Shown one piece after another: positions 26,701-35,600 of a stretch of DNA of 64,000 nucleotides. The DNA lies in contig JAAWQX010000001.1 of assembly GCA_022800755.1 (NCBI GenBank), forward strand, positions 146,834 to 210,833, read 5' to 3'. A model generated the notes under the pieces. The model was not told the DNA's origin, made no database searches, and saw only the letters and a list, made by a program, of their open reading frames with translations. The position numbers and the translations under genes are program-made. Each line of letters begins with the position of its first letter. Positions within the stretch are counted from its first letter, which is position 1. Source of the stretch: Oscillospiraceae bacterium (GTDB lineage: Bacteria > Bacillota > Clostridia > Oscillospirales > Oscillospiraceae).

Positions 26701-27242
26701 TGCGCAATGCCGTGGTCCTGCAATTCCAGATAAAAGCTGTCCGGCCCGAACACGCTTTGCAGCCGCAGGGCTTTTTCCTTCGCTGCGTCGTACTGCCCGT
26801 GGATGATTTTCTGCGGAATATCCCCCTGCAAGCACCCGGACAGGCAGACAAGTCCCTCCGCATGAGCTTCAATAGTAGCCCAATCCGTGCGGGGCTTGAC
26901 ATAAAAGCCATCGGTAAACGCCATGCTCACAATATGGCAGAGGTTGTGATAGCCTGTCTCGTTTTTGCACAGCAAAATCAGGTGGGTATAGGCATTGTCC
27001 ACGCCATACACCCGGTCCGTTCGGTTCCGGGGCGCCACGTACACCTCGCACCCGATAATGGGCTTGATCCCCTGGGCCTGGCACTCCTTAAAAAATGCCA
27101 CCGCGCCGTACATGACCCCGTGATCCGTAATGGCTAGGGCGTTCTGCCCCAGCTCCTTCGCCCGGGACACCAGTTCCCCGATCCGGCACGCACCGTCCAG
27201 CAGGGAGTATTCAGTATGTACATGTAAATGGGTGAATGACAT
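23772..27242 (-). CDS. dnaE: DNA polymerase III alpha subunit DnaE
   Basis: 1156 residues, normal for the DnaE1 type. PHP domain at the N-terminus (HLHVHTEYSLLDG, residues 4-16). Polymerase palm with PDIDIDF near residue 395, the three-Asp catalytic motif. Fingers and thumb follow, then a beta-clamp-binding region and an OB fold (VIIAGVVASSRTRTTKKNTL). In Firmicutes that also carry PolC, DnaE extends RNA primers on the lagging strand. Located 31 bases downstream of whiA on the same strand, so probably co-transcribed. Confidence 0.97.
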   Translation of the reverse strand: MSFTHLHVHTEYSLLDGACRIGELVSRAKELGQNALAITDHGVMYGAVAFFKECQAQGIKPIIGCEVYVAPRNRTDRVYGVDNAYTHLILLCKNETGYHNLCHIVSMAFTDGFYVKPRTDWATIEAHAEGLVCLSGCLQGDIPQKIIHGQYDAAKEKALRLQSVFGPDSFYLELQDHGIAQEQTAAQGLLRIHQETGIPIVVTNDAHYVEKADWYYQDVLLCIQTGKTVNDADRMRMGTQELYLKSEAEMAALFPDWPEAIENTQKIAELCNFEFEFGHYHLPEFPLPDGETDALEYLTKLCEAGFARRYGENEAAREQLAYELGVITKMGFVDYFLIVQDYVNYAKSVGIPVGPGRGSAAGSVVSYCLGITDVDPIQYSLYFERFLNPERVSMPDIDIDFCVNRRGEVMDYIRRKYGDDHVAQIVTFGTMAAKAAIKDTGRALNVSYAETDAVSKSIPFALNITIDEAMQVSKQLREMYESDEKLKNLIDTARKLEGMPRHASTHAAGVVITGKPVYEYVPLAKNDDITVCQYPMTTLEELGLLKMDILGLRNLTILDDAVKLVQRDDPDFRIETVPEDDKAVYEMLSAGKTSGVFQLESAGMTGVCVGLQPKSIEDICAIIALYRPGPMDSIPRFLQCSAHPEKVAYLHPNLKPILEVTYGCIVYQEQVIQIFQQLAGFSLGQADLIRRAMSKKKEKEIKKEREAFLHGDPERNIAGCVANGVPEQTANAIYDQILDFASYAFNKAHSVSYAIVAYRTAYMKCHYPSQYMAALLTSVLDSATKVAEYIADCREMNIRLLPPDVNASNADFTVDGKDIRFGLVAIKGIGWGLIEQLMAEREKSGPFRSFEEFCSRMTGKDLNKRAVENLIRAGCFDSLGYKRKQLLEVCGKVVDDAQSASRSNIDGQMDLFGGFGGETVQQPVMEKYPLPDVEEFSRQELMAMERETTGLYLSGHPMDEYREQVRKAGAVAIGGIVSDFQNEEGPQRYADGQQVIIAGVVASSRTRTTKKNTLMSYINLEDDTGSIELLAFQRALDTGGGYVKDNAPLIIRGKISARDEKEPQIMVDEIRPISDTAPLEQPRNEQKRQKLYVKLESTDQPLRRRLELLVSMFPGQEQLILCFSDTGKRLAAQCVVHPALVEELQELMGEQNVAVR

Positions 27243-27273
27243 GGAAAGTACCTCGTAAAAATAGGAATATGGT

Positions 27274-28173
27274 TTAAACCTTCTTCGCCAGTTCCATCAG
27301 CTTTTTCAGCCGGTGGTTCAGGCAGCTTTTCGTCACTGGTGGGTCAGACAGCAGCGCCAGGTCCGCCAGACTCGCTTCCGGGTTGGCGATGCGCAGAAAC
27401 GCCGCCTGCTGCAAGCCGTCGGGCAGTTCGGTCAGCCCCAGCGCCTTGTCCACCTTTTTAATGGCGTTCAACTGCTCCTGGGCAGCGGTCACCACCTTAT
27501 CGGCGTTGGCAAAGTCACAATTGAGCTTGCGGTTGACCGTGTTGCTCATGGATTTCTCGATCTTGGCGGAAATGACCTCCATACCCTTGTTAGACGCGCC
27601 CAAAGTCGTGAGCAGTTCGGAAATGGCGTCAGCCTGCTTGAAATACAAAATGCTGTTGCCCCCCCGGGCGCTCTCCCGGGGCGAAAAACCCAGCTCCAGT
27701 AGCAGGCTGTAACACTCCCGGCTGACGCTGTAATGCCCGGTCACAAGCTCCAGATGGAACCGCTTTTCCGGTGCGGTGACGCTGCCCCCGGCCAAAAACG
27801 CCCCCCGCAGGAAACTCACCTTGCAGCACGCCTCCTCCAATACACCCAAATTGATGTGGTGGATGGGCGTAGCGTCAATATCCGCGTCAAAGGCCGCGAA
27901 AATCTGGCGCAGCTTGTCCGGCGTTTCAATCGAGAGGATACTCTTCGCCCCCGCCGCGCCCTGGGCGATGTGGTCGAACTCCAGTCCAAACGCTTTTTTG
28001 AACAGTTTCACCAACCGCTGGGCAAATTCCCGGCTGGCAGTGACAAATTTCACCTGCCGCTGGGTAAAGGTATTGCAGTACAGCAGCGCCCCGTAACTCT
28101 CCGCCACGGCACAGTGCCGTTCCTTCATAGGAACGGCGCATAATTCAGTTTTCACATCAGAGGAAAAACTCAC
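27274..28173 (-). CDS. whiA: WhiA-family regulator
   Basis: 299 residues. WhiA (DUF199) proteins join a LAGLIDADG-like N-terminal fold (here about 1-210, with RGAFLAGGSVTAPEKRFHLE) to a C-terminal HTH (about 225-299, SLADLALLSDPPVTKSCLNHRLKKL). They bind DNA without cleaving it and affect division and sporulation. Normally it follows rapZ and yvcK directly. Here yvcK is missing and a 168-base non-coding stretch takes its place. Confidence 0.95.
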   Translation of the reverse strand: MSFSSDVKTELCAVPMKERHCAVAESYGALLYCNTFTQRQVKFVTASREFAQRLVKLFKKAFGLEFDHIAQGAAGAKSILSIETPDKLRQIFAAFDADIDATPIHHINLGVLEEACCKVSFLRGAFLAGGSVTAPEKRFHLELVTGHYSVSRECYSLLLELGFSPRESARGGNSILYFKQADAISELLTTLGASNKGMEVISAKIEKSMSNTVNRKLNCDFANADKVVTAAQEQLNAIKKVDKALGLTELPDGLQQAAFLRIANPEASLADLALLSDPPVTKSCLNHRLKKLMELAKKV

Positions 28174-28341
28174 TCAATCACCCAAGCTTCGCAGAATTCG
28201 CATCCACAGATGCGAACCAATTCAAATCATTTTTTGCGCGGCTCTGCCGTGCAAAAAATACTTCTCGCGTAGTGAGCGTCGGGCACAGCCCGGCGCAGAA
28301 CGAAGCGCATCCCCTCAAATGAAAGCGTTGCTTTCATTTGA
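28174..28341. other. Hairpin-rich spacer where yvcK is expected
   Basis: 168 bases with several stems: TTCGCATC/GATGCGAA, TTTTTTGC..GCAAAAAA, CGGGC/GCCCG and TCAAATGAAAGC/GCTTTCATTTGA. No open frame of note. The last stem lies directly after the rapZ stop and may be its terminator on minus. Looks like a deletion scar or a small repeat. Confidence 0.5.
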
Positions 28342-29211
28342 CTATCTTACTTTCGTATCCCCGTCGATATTCCGGTGCTCGATGCGCACGGGGATATCCC
28401 GCTGGGCCAACTGGTCGGCCAGCGCCCGGGCAATGGACACGCTGCGGTGCTGCCCGCCGGTACAGCCGATGCTCACGGTCAGGGAATATTTTCCCTCCTG
28501 CTCATACATGGGCAGGGTAAACAGCAGCAGTTCCAGCAGCTTTTCTAAAAACTCCGCCGCATGGCCGGAACGGAATACATACTCGAACACCGGGTCGTCC
28601 AGCCCAGTCTTATGGCGCAGTTCCTCAATGTAATAAGGATTGGGCAGAAACCGCACATCAAACACCAGATCCGATTCAATGGGTACGCCGTATTTGAACC
28701 CGAATGAGATCACGTTCACGCTGATATGCCGGGCGATCTCCGTGCCAAAAATGTCCGACACCTTTTCTTTCAGTTGCCCGATGGTCAGCCCCGAAGTGTT
28801 AATCACATCCTGAGCCTGCAGCCGGATGGGTTCCAGAATATGCCCCTCCCGGCGGATGGCGGCTTCCAAAGACACCGTATCTGTTTCCAGCGGATGCCGC
28901 CGGCGGGTCTCCTTATAGCGCTTAATGAGTGTGGGCATATCCGCGTGCATGAACAAAATGCGGTACGTAAGGCCCTGACAACGCAGCTCATCCAATGCAA
29001 ACAGCAGTTCATTTGCATCGCCCCAGGCGCGAATATCCGTGACTAACGCCACCTGACTGTACTTTTCCTGCATGTTCAGGAAAATATTGGCCAACTGCGG
29101 CAGCAGCGCCACGGGCATATTGTCCACGCAATATACCCCCATATCCTCTAAGATCGCCGCCACCCGGCTCTTTCCCGCGCCGGACAGGCCGGAAATGATG
29201 ATAAATTCCAT
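28342..29211 (-). CDS. rapZ: RapZ/YvcJ nucleotide-binding protein
   Basis: 289 residues. N-terminal P-loop domain with GLSGAGKS at residues 8-15 (GTPase/ATPase of the YvcJ group). The C-terminal domain has GVPIESDLVFDVRFLPNPYY and CTGGQHRSV, the conserved ligand-binding part. In E. coli RapZ guides RNase E to GlmZ. In Firmicutes, where RNase E is absent, YvcJ affects competence and cell-wall precursor signalling. Third gene of hprK-murB-rapZ, 29 bases after murB. Confidence 0.94.
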   Translation of the reverse strand: MEFIIISGLSGAGKSRVAAILEDMGVYCVDNMPVALLPQLANIFLNMQEKYSQVALVTDIRAWGDANELLFALDELRCQGLTYRILFMHADMPTLIKRYKETRRRHPLETDTVSLEAAIRREGHILEPIRLQAQDVINTSGLTIGQLKEKVSDIFGTEIARHISVNVISFGFKYGVPIESDLVFDVRFLPNPYYIEELRHKTGLDDPVFEYVFRSGHAAEFLEKLLELLLFTLPMYEQEGKYSLTVSIGCTGGQHRSVSIARALADQLAQRDIPVRIEHRNIDGDTKVR

Positions 29212-29240
29212 TCTTTATCCCCTCTTTACGTGCGCCGGTT

Positions 29241-30158
29241 TTACAAATGCGTTATGATCCGCACTTCCGGTTCCAGACGGATCCCGGTGCGGCGCTCCAC
29301 TTCCATTTGTACTTGTTCCATCAGCGCCCGCACATCCGCGCTGGTGGCGCCGCCCCGATTGATGACGAACCCCGCGTGCTTTTCCGACACCTGGGCGCCG
29401 CCGACTGTGAAGCCTTTCAGCCCCGCTTCATCGATCATCTGGGCGGCGAAGCCCCCGGCGGGGCGCTTGAACGTGCTGCCCGCGCTGGGGTATTCCAGGG
29501 GCTGGCTGGCAAGGCGCTTTTCTTTCAGCGTCTCCATGCGGGACTTGACCGCCGCCGGGTCGTCCGGCGTGAGGGCCAGTTCCGCCCCCAAGATCACGCT
29601 TCCGCCGCTTTCAAACACGCTGCGGCGGTAGTCGAATCCGCATTCGGCGTTGGAAATGCTTTTGATTTGCAGTGTTTCGTCTAAATAATCTACCCGGGTG
29701 ACCACGTCTTTCATCTCCCCGCCGTAGGCCCCGGCATTCATAGTCACGCCGCCGCCCACCGCGCCGGGGATGCCTCCGGCAAATTCCAGCCCGGTAAGCC
29801 CGGCTTTCTGGGCCTGCTGGGACACCGTCACCAACGTCGCGCCGGACTGGGCAAACAGCGTGGACGGGCTGGTTTGTGTGACCGCGCTGAAGTTGTCGGC
29901 GAACTGGACCACTACGCCGGGAAGCAGCCCATCCGGGAACAGCAAATTGCTCCCCCGGCCCATCACAAACGGCCGCACGCCCTTTTCCTGCAACAGCCTG
30001 CACAGCGCCGCGGTTTCCTCCACACTGCCCGGCCGGCAGAACACCGCCGCCGGACCGCCGATGCGAAACGTCGTGTGCCGGGACATTGGCTCGTGTTCCC
30101 GCAGGTCCAAGCCTGGGAGTTGTTTTCTCAGTTCGTTCGCCAGTTTTCCATAATCCAT
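29241..30158 (-). CDS. murB: UDP-N-acetylenolpyruvoylglucosamine reductase
   Basis: 305 residues, type II MurB length. Reduces the enolpyruvyl group to give UDP-MurNAc using NADPH and FAD. FAD-binding PCMH fold (VMGRGSNLL, GIPGAVGGGVTMNAGAYG). YRRS and the C-terminal SAGSTFKRP with AAQMIDEAGLKG contain the catalytic Ser and substrate residues; the conserved Glu lies near the end. The start at 30158 follows GGAGCGTAAT, one base after the hprK stop; the longer frame from 30170 overlaps hprK. Confidence 0.96.
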   Translation of the reverse strand: MDYGKLANELRKQLPGLDLREHEPMSRHTTFRIGGPAAVFCRPGSVEETAALCRLLQEKGVRPFVMGRGSNLLFPDGLLPGVVVQFADNFSAVTQTSPSTLFAQSGATLVTVSQQAQKAGLTGLEFAGGIPGAVGGGVTMNAGAYGGEMKDVVTRVDYLDETLQIKSISNAECGFDYRRSVFESGGSVILGAELALTPDDPAAVKSRMETLKEKRLASQPLEYPSAGSTFKRPAGGFAAQMIDEAGLKGFTVGGAQVSEKHAGFVINRGGATSADVRALMEQVQMEVERRTGIRLEPEVRIITHL

Positions 30159-30159
30159 A

Positions 30160-31086
30160 TTACGCTCCATACATCTGCCCCATGGCCTCTTCCAGCATTT
30201 GGGCAGCGTTGTTCCCCATCTTCTTCTGGCGGTTGTTCAGCGTCGCCAGTTCGATGATGACGGCCAAGTTCCGGCCCGGGCGCACGGGGATGGTGATACA
30301 CGGCACTTTCACGCCCATGATCTCTTCATACTCCGTATCGATGCCCAGCCGGTCATAAAATTTGTCCTCATCCCAGAACTCCAGCTTCACGATCAGGTCC
30401 AGGCCCGCCTCGGGCTTTACCGAGGACCAGCCGTAGACCTCCTTCGCGTTGATGATGCCGATGCCCCGGAGTTCCATATAATATCTTATGAGCTCCGGCG
30501 CGCTGCCGACCAATCTTTTTCGGGAAAGGCGCTTAATTTCCACCGCGTCGTCCGCCACCAGGCGGTGGCCGTTTTTCACCAGCGCCAGGGCCGTTTCGCT
30601 CTTGCCCGCGCCGGAATCCCCGGTGATGAGCACCCCATCGCCGTAGACCTCCACCAATACGCCGTGGATGGTCTGCCGGGGGGCCAGATATTCTGTGAGG
30701 GTATCGATCAGGTCCGCCATGAACTTGGACGTGTCCTCCTGGACCAAAAATACGTCCCGGTCGTACTTCTCCGCCATTTCCATGCATTCCGGGAACGGCA
30801 CGCAGTTATGGCAGATAATCAAGCCGTCAATATCGTGCTTCATGAATTCCTGAAAGCACAGCCGCCGCTGGTCTTCGGTCATGGTCTCCAGAAAGGTACT
30901 TTCCACCCGGCCGATGCATTGCAGCCGGTGGGGGTCAAAGTAATTGTAAAACCCGGCCAATTGCAGCGCCGGACGGTTCACATCCGTTTTGGTCACGTAT
31001 TTTTCCCCGTAGACGCTGGACTGGTGGAGCACCTCCATTTCCAGTTCCTCTGCAATCGTTTTCAACAGGACACGATACTGGCTCAT
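30160..31086 (-). CDS. hprK: HPr kinase/phosphorylase
   Basis: 308 residues. The C-terminal kinase domain has the P-loop GDSGAGKSE near 155 and the K3-type signature (LVGSAPELIRYYMELRGIGI). It phosphorylates HPr on Ser46 and reverses this, controlling CcpA-mediated carbon repression. The start at 31086 (MSQYRV) is chosen by AGGAGAAACGCT; the frame from 31104 adds six residues. First gene of hprK-murB-rapZ with its own promoter. Confidence 0.96.
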   Translation of the reverse strand: MSQYRVLLKTIAEELEMEVLHQSSVYGEKYVTKTDVNRPALQLAGFYNYFDPHRLQCIGRVESTFLETMTEDQRRLCFQEFMKHDIDGLIICHNCVPFPECMEMAEKYDRDVFLVQEDTSKFMADLIDTLTEYLAPRQTIHGVLVEVYGDGVLITGDSGAGKSETALALVKNGHRLVADDAVEIKRLSRKRLVGSAPELIRYYMELRGIGIINAKEVYGWSSVKPEAGLDLIVKLEFWDEDKFYDRLGIDTEYEEIMGVKVPCITIPVRPGRNLAVIIELATLNNRQKKMGNNAAQMLEEAMGQMYGA

Positions 31087-31119
31087 AGCGTTTCTCCTCT
31101 CCATGGTCTGAATGGTTTT

Positions 31120-31148
31120 ATTTTACCTAATTTTCCCCCGTTTGGCAA
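31120..31148 (-). promoter_or_regulatory. Promoter of hprK-murB-rapZ
   Basis: Minus strand TTGCCA, 17-base spacer, TAAAAT. Confidence 0.72.
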
Positions 31149-31198
31149 TGCCTATCCACCCATCCGGGCATATAATTTTTGCACCGGGAAAAAAGTTC

Positions 31199-31227
31199 TT
31201 GCAATTCCGTTACGATTCTGGTATCAT
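31199..31227 (+). promoter_or_regulatory. Promoter of rpmB
   Basis: TTGCAA, 17-base spacer, TATCAT, 45 bases before the start codon. Confidence 0.75.
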
Positions 31228-31272
31228 TAGTAAGCTGTTTTCAGCAGAGAAAATCCGAGGAGGTGCTTCAGT

Positions 31273-31458
31273 ATGGCAAAATGTCAGTTTTGCGACAAGG
31301 GTGTTTCTTTTGGCATCCAGGTGTCCCACTCCCACAGACGGTCTAACCGCACGTGGAAGCCCAATGTGAAGCGCGTCAAGGCCATCGTGGACGGCACGCC
31401 CAAGCACGTGTACGTCTGCACCCGCTGCCTGCGCAGCGGCAAGGTCACCCGCGCGTAA
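31273..31458 (+). CDS. rpmB: Ribosomal protein bL28
   Basis: 61 residues, full length for bL28 of the 50S subunit. Contains MAKCQFCDKG (a zinc-type Cys pair), VSHSHRRSNRTWKPN and the C-terminal VYVCTRCLRSGKVTRA with a second Cys pair. This is therefore the zinc-binding form. The start has GAGGAGGTGCTTCAGT. Confidence 0.96.
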   Translation: MAKCQFCDKGVSFGIQVSHSHRRSNRTWKPNVKRVKAIVDGTPKHVYVCTRCLRSGKVTRA

Positions 31459-31482
31459 CGCGTAAATTGATTTACCCGAAAC

Positions 31483-31515
31483 AAGCCTGCCGGCAAAACG
31501 CTGGCGGGCTTTTTT
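31483..31515 (+). terminator. Terminator of rpmB
   Basis: AAGCCTGCC-GC / GC-GGCGGGCTTTTTT stem with an AAAA loop. Confidence 0.88.
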
Positions 31516-31540
31516 CGGATATTGCGAAACAGAAAGGAGT

Positions 31541-31966
31541 ATGACGATGCAGTACAAACGATTCGACAACACGGTCTTTCTCCGCATCGACAAGGGAGAA
31601 GAGATTCTCGAACAGCTTCAGGCCATGGCCCAGGCGGAGCACATCACCCTCGCTTCCGTGCAGGCGCTGGGCGCCGTGGACGACTTCACCGTGGGCGTGT
31701 TCAATACCGCGGAGAAGAAATATTACGCCAACCACTTTGAAGGCACGTATGAGATCGTGTCCCTGACCGGCACCATTACCACCAAAAACGGCGAGTTTTA
31801 CGCCCATTTGCACATGAGCGCCGGAGACGACAAGGGCCTCGTGGTGGGCGGACATCTCAACCGCGCCATGGTCAGCGCTACCTGCGAGATGGTGGTCACT
31901 GTGGTGCCCGGCACCGTGGAACGGGTGTTCCATGAGGACGTGGGGCTGAACCTGTTTCAGTTTTGA
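31541..31966 (+). CDS. PPC-domain (DUF296) protein
   Basis: 141 residues, essentially one PPC domain. Features are DKGEEILEQLQAMAQAEHIT, ASVQALGAVDDFTVGVFN and HLHMSAGDDKGLVVGGHL, where the His residues form the metal-like centre seen in structures. In plants the domain accompanies AT-hooks. Bacterial single-domain forms are trimers of uncertain function, often labelled DNA-binding. One base separates it from the next gene, so they are co-transcribed. Confidence 0.85.
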   Translation: MTMQYKRFDNTVFLRIDKGEEILEQLQAMAQAEHITLASVQALGAVDDFTVGVFNTAEKKYYANHFEGTYEIVSLTGTITTKNGEFYAHLHMSAGDDKGLVVGGHLNRAMVSATCEMVVTVVPGTVERVFHEDVGLNLFQF

Positions 31967-31967
31967 T

Positions 31968-32591
31968 ATGAAAGAAGTCGATCCGAAACAGACCCGGCGG
32001 GCGGCGGCGTTTGAACTGTGGATACACGCGCCCATGCCCATGGTCACGATTTTCAAGACGCTGGATGTGACGAATCTCGTGAAACTGCGGCGCAGGCATG
32101 GGCTTTCATTTAATATGCTCATGTGCTGGTGCATCGGCAAGGCCGCGGCGCAGACGGAGGAGTTTTATCTGCTCCCCGTGGGCGACAAGCTGATGGCGTA
32201 TGATAAACTCGCGGTCAACACCGTGGTCGCCACCGCCGATGACGATATCAGTAACTGCGACCTGCCGTTTTTTGACGACCTGCGGCACTTTGACGCGGAG
32301 TACCGGGCGCGGACGGCTCAAGTGCGTGACAGCGGACAGCCCTATGAACTGGGCGAGGACTATATGGTCATCGGCACCTCCGCGCTGGCCCAATATGACA
32401 TCGACGGGGCGGTGAATATTTACGCCGGGGTCTATAACAACCCCTTTCTGATTTGGGGAAAATATCGAAAAAAGTTCCGGCGAACGACCCTTCCCATCTC
32501 GTTCCAGTTCCACCACACCCAAATGGACGGTGCCCACGCGGGGCGGTTTTTGGAGCGTTTGCAATCGGAGATCAGCGGTTTGCGGCTGTAA
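31968..32591 (+). CDS. CAT-like acetyltransferase-fold protein
   Basis: 207 residues of the chloramphenicol acetyltransferase fold. The catalytic motif appears as FHHTQMDGAHAGRFLERLQ (HHxxxDG) near residues 182-200. The N-terminal region (RAAAFELWIHAPMPMVTI) resembles CatA, but the family includes many enzymes of unknown acyl acceptor. Resistance cannot be claimed from sequence alone. Coupled to the PPC gene by a one-base gap and followed by a clear terminator. Confidence 0.85.
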   Translation: MKEVDPKQTRRAAAFELWIHAPMPMVTIFKTLDVTNLVKLRRRHGLSFNMLMCWCIGKAAAQTEEFYLLPVGDKLMAYDKLAVNTVVATADDDISNCDLPFFDDLRHFDAEYRARTAQVRDSGQPYELGEDYMVIGTSALAQYDIDGAVNIYAGVYNNPFLIWGKYRKKFRRTTLPISFQFHHTQMDGAHAGRFLERLQSEISGLRL

Positions 32592-32595
32592 GCAC

Positions 32596-32627
32596 GCCCG
32601 GCACCTTGCGGTGCCGGGCTTTTTTTG
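32596..32627 (+). terminator. Terminator of the CAT-like gene
   Basis: GCCCGGCACC / GGTGCCGGGC with a TTGC loop and seven T. Confidence 0.93.
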
Positions 32628-32665
32628 TTATACTAAGATATTAAAAAAACTACAGGAGGCCCCCT

Positions 32666-35600
32666 ATGCTCACCATCATCACCGGCAAGGCCGGAACGGG
32701 AAAAACCGCGGCGGTCATGGATTCCGTCCGGCAGCGGGTGGATACCCGAGCCCGCAGTCTGCTCATCGTTCCGGAGCAGTACAGCCATGAAGCGGAACGG
32801 GAGCTTTGCGCCGCCTGCGGCCCAGCCATGTCCCTGTACGCCGAGGTCATGAGTTTCACAGGATTGGCCCGGCGGGTGGACCAGCTTTTAGGCAGCGGCG
32901 AGGGGACCATGCTGGATAAAGGCGGCAGACTGCTGTGCATGTCCCTGACCCTGTCCCGGCTCTTCCCGGAACTGCGGCTCTACGGCGCCGCCCGCAAGCG
33001 CGTGACCTTGCAGACCCAACTGCTGGAAGCGGTGACAGAGCTCAAGACCGCCTGCATTTCTTCCGAACAGCTCTTGCTCGCCAGCGCCGCCTGTGAGGGG
33101 CTTTTGGCGGACAAGCTGCACGATTTGGCCCTCATTTTGGAATTTTACGACGCGGTGGTATCCAACGGCCATGCCGACCCCACCGACCGGCTCACCCGCT
33201 TGGCCGGACGCATCGCCGAAGCGGGGCTGGAGCATACCCATATTTACATCGACGGCTTCACGGACTTCACCCGGCAGCAGCTTGCCGTCATCACCGAACT
33301 GCTGGACGCGGGCTGTGACCTGACCGTGTGCCTGACCTGCGACCCAAAGGACGCGAACAACGAGGTATTCGCTATCCCTCTGGCGACCTTCCGGCTGCTG
33401 CGCCGGGAGGCGGAACAGCGGGGCGTTATGTGCCGGACGGAACACCATGTGTCCCAAACGCCCGACGCGCCGCTGACTTACTACGGCAACCACCTGTTCA
33501 CCTACGCCCGGCATGACCCCATAAACGCCGGGGGGCGTGTGCGGCTGTTTTCCGGAGATACCCCGGCGGACGAGTGCGAACTGGCCGCGGCGGCCTGTCT
33601 GGCCCTGGTGCGGACCACCGGGTGCCGCTGGCGGGATATCTCCATCGCCGTGCGGGGATTCGAGGGGTACGAGACTCTGTTGGACAGTACGTTCCGCAAA
33701 TACGGCGTGCCGCTGTACCTGACGAAAAAATCCGACCTGCTGGAAAAACCGCTTCCGTCCCTGATCGCGTCCGCTTATGACGTCATCACCGGCGGCTGGG
33801 ACGCGGACGACGTGTTCGCCTATCTTCGCACGGGCCTGGCCGGGCTGAGCGCCGAAGAGTGCGACCTTTTGGAAAACTATGTCCTGCTCTGGGACCTCCG
33901 GGGCACGGCCTGGACCCGGGACGCGGATTGGCGGCTGCATCCCGGCGGCTACGCCGACTGCTATACCGACGAGGAATTGGAGGCCCTGTCCGCCATCAAC
34001 ACCCTGCGCCGCCGGGCCGCCGGACCGCTGGCCGCGCTGGCGAAAGCGGAGCGGTCCGCCCAAAACTGCCGGGAGCATATCGCCGCGCTGTGGACCCTGC
34101 TGGACACCCTCGCCGTGCCTGACACGCTGGAATCCCAGGCCGGGGCGTTGGAATCCGCGGGTTATCCCCAACAGGCGGCGGAATGCGAACAGTTGTGGGA
34201 CATCACCGTCACCGCCATGGAGCAGTTCGACGGGCTGCTGGGCGACACGGAGATGGACACCGAGACCTTTGCCCGCCTGTTCGCCCTGATGCTCTCCCAA
34301 TACGACATCGGCACCATCCCCATTTCCGTGGACCGGGTAGCGGCGGGCGAAATGGACCGGATGCGCCGGCGGAACATCCGTCACCTCATCGTCTTGGGCG
34401 CGTGTGACGCCAACCTGCCCCGGCAGGAGGAAGCCGCGGGCGTGTTTTCTCCGGAAGACCGGGCGCGGCTGCTGGAAATCGGGTTGGACTTCGGCACCTG
34501 CGCGGAAGCGGAGTTGTGGCGGGAATTCAGTCTCATTTACCACTGTCTCACCCTGCCCAAGGACAGCCTGATCCTCTCCTACGCTCAATCCGGCGGGAAT
34601 CTGCCGTCCATCGTGATGAACCGGGCCAAGCTGCTGTTTGGCCTGCCGGTTCTGCCTATCGATACCGCCCTTTGCAAGTGTCAGGCCCGGGACAGCGCCC
34701 TGGAACTGGCGGCGTTCTCCCTGCAAGCCGGGGGCGGACCTGCGGCCCAGGCGGCCGCGGTGTATTTCAGCCAAACGGAGCCGGACTTACTCCGGCAGCT
34801 TCGCGACGCGGCGGTACAGTCTCGGGGGCAGTTGTCCCGCCGGGCAGTGCAGGAATTGTACGGGGACAAGTTGCGGCTGTCGCCGTCCCGGATCGATCAA
34901 TTCGTCTCCTGCCGTTTTTCTTACTTCATGCAATATACCTTAGGCGCCAAACCCCGGCAGCCCGCGGCCTTTTCCCCGCCGGAGATGGGCACGTTCATAC
35001 ACTACGTCCTGGAACGGGTCGCCGGGCAGGTCATGGACTGCGGCGGCTTCCGGCAGGTGTCCGACGAGCTGTTGCACCAGTTCACCGACCGGGCCATCGC
35101 CCGGTATGTGACCGAATTTCTTAATGACTTCCGGGAAAAAAGCCCCCGGTTCATCTACCTGTTCCGCCGGCTGACCCGGGATGTTCGCGCTGTCGTAGAC
35201 GACATGGCCGGCGAACTGCGCCGGTCCCGGTTCGAGCCGCTGAGCTTTGAGCTGAACTTCGGCGCGGACCCCCGCACCCCGCCCATGGAGCTGGGCGGCG
35301 GCGAGGACGAACTCATCCTCACCGGCGTGGCCGACCGGGTAGACGGCTGGGTCCACGACAACAAGCTGTATTTGCGGGTGGTGGACTACAAAACCGGCAA
35401 AAAAGAGTTCTCCCTGTCCGACGTATGGTACGGCATGGGGCTGCAAATGCTGTTGTATCTGTTCACCCTGGAAAAATGCGGCGAAACCCTGTACGGCATG
35501 GAGGTCGCCCCCGCGGGGGTGCTGTACGTCCCCGCCTTTGACAAAAACGTGCTGAGCGCCTCCGACCTCTCCGACGAGGAGATCGCTCAGAAAAAAGCCA

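Noticed and set aside
24945..27137. Long plus-strand open frame opposite dnaE
   Set aside because: Antisense shadow of a GC-rich gene; no ribosome site and no similarity. The same applies to the long frames opposite addA, addB, murB, metK and the TRAP permease.
31968..32591. Call as chloramphenicol resistance
   Set aside because: The HHxxxDG motif is shared by many acyltransferases of other function, and the gene sits in a core operon with a PPC-domain protein.
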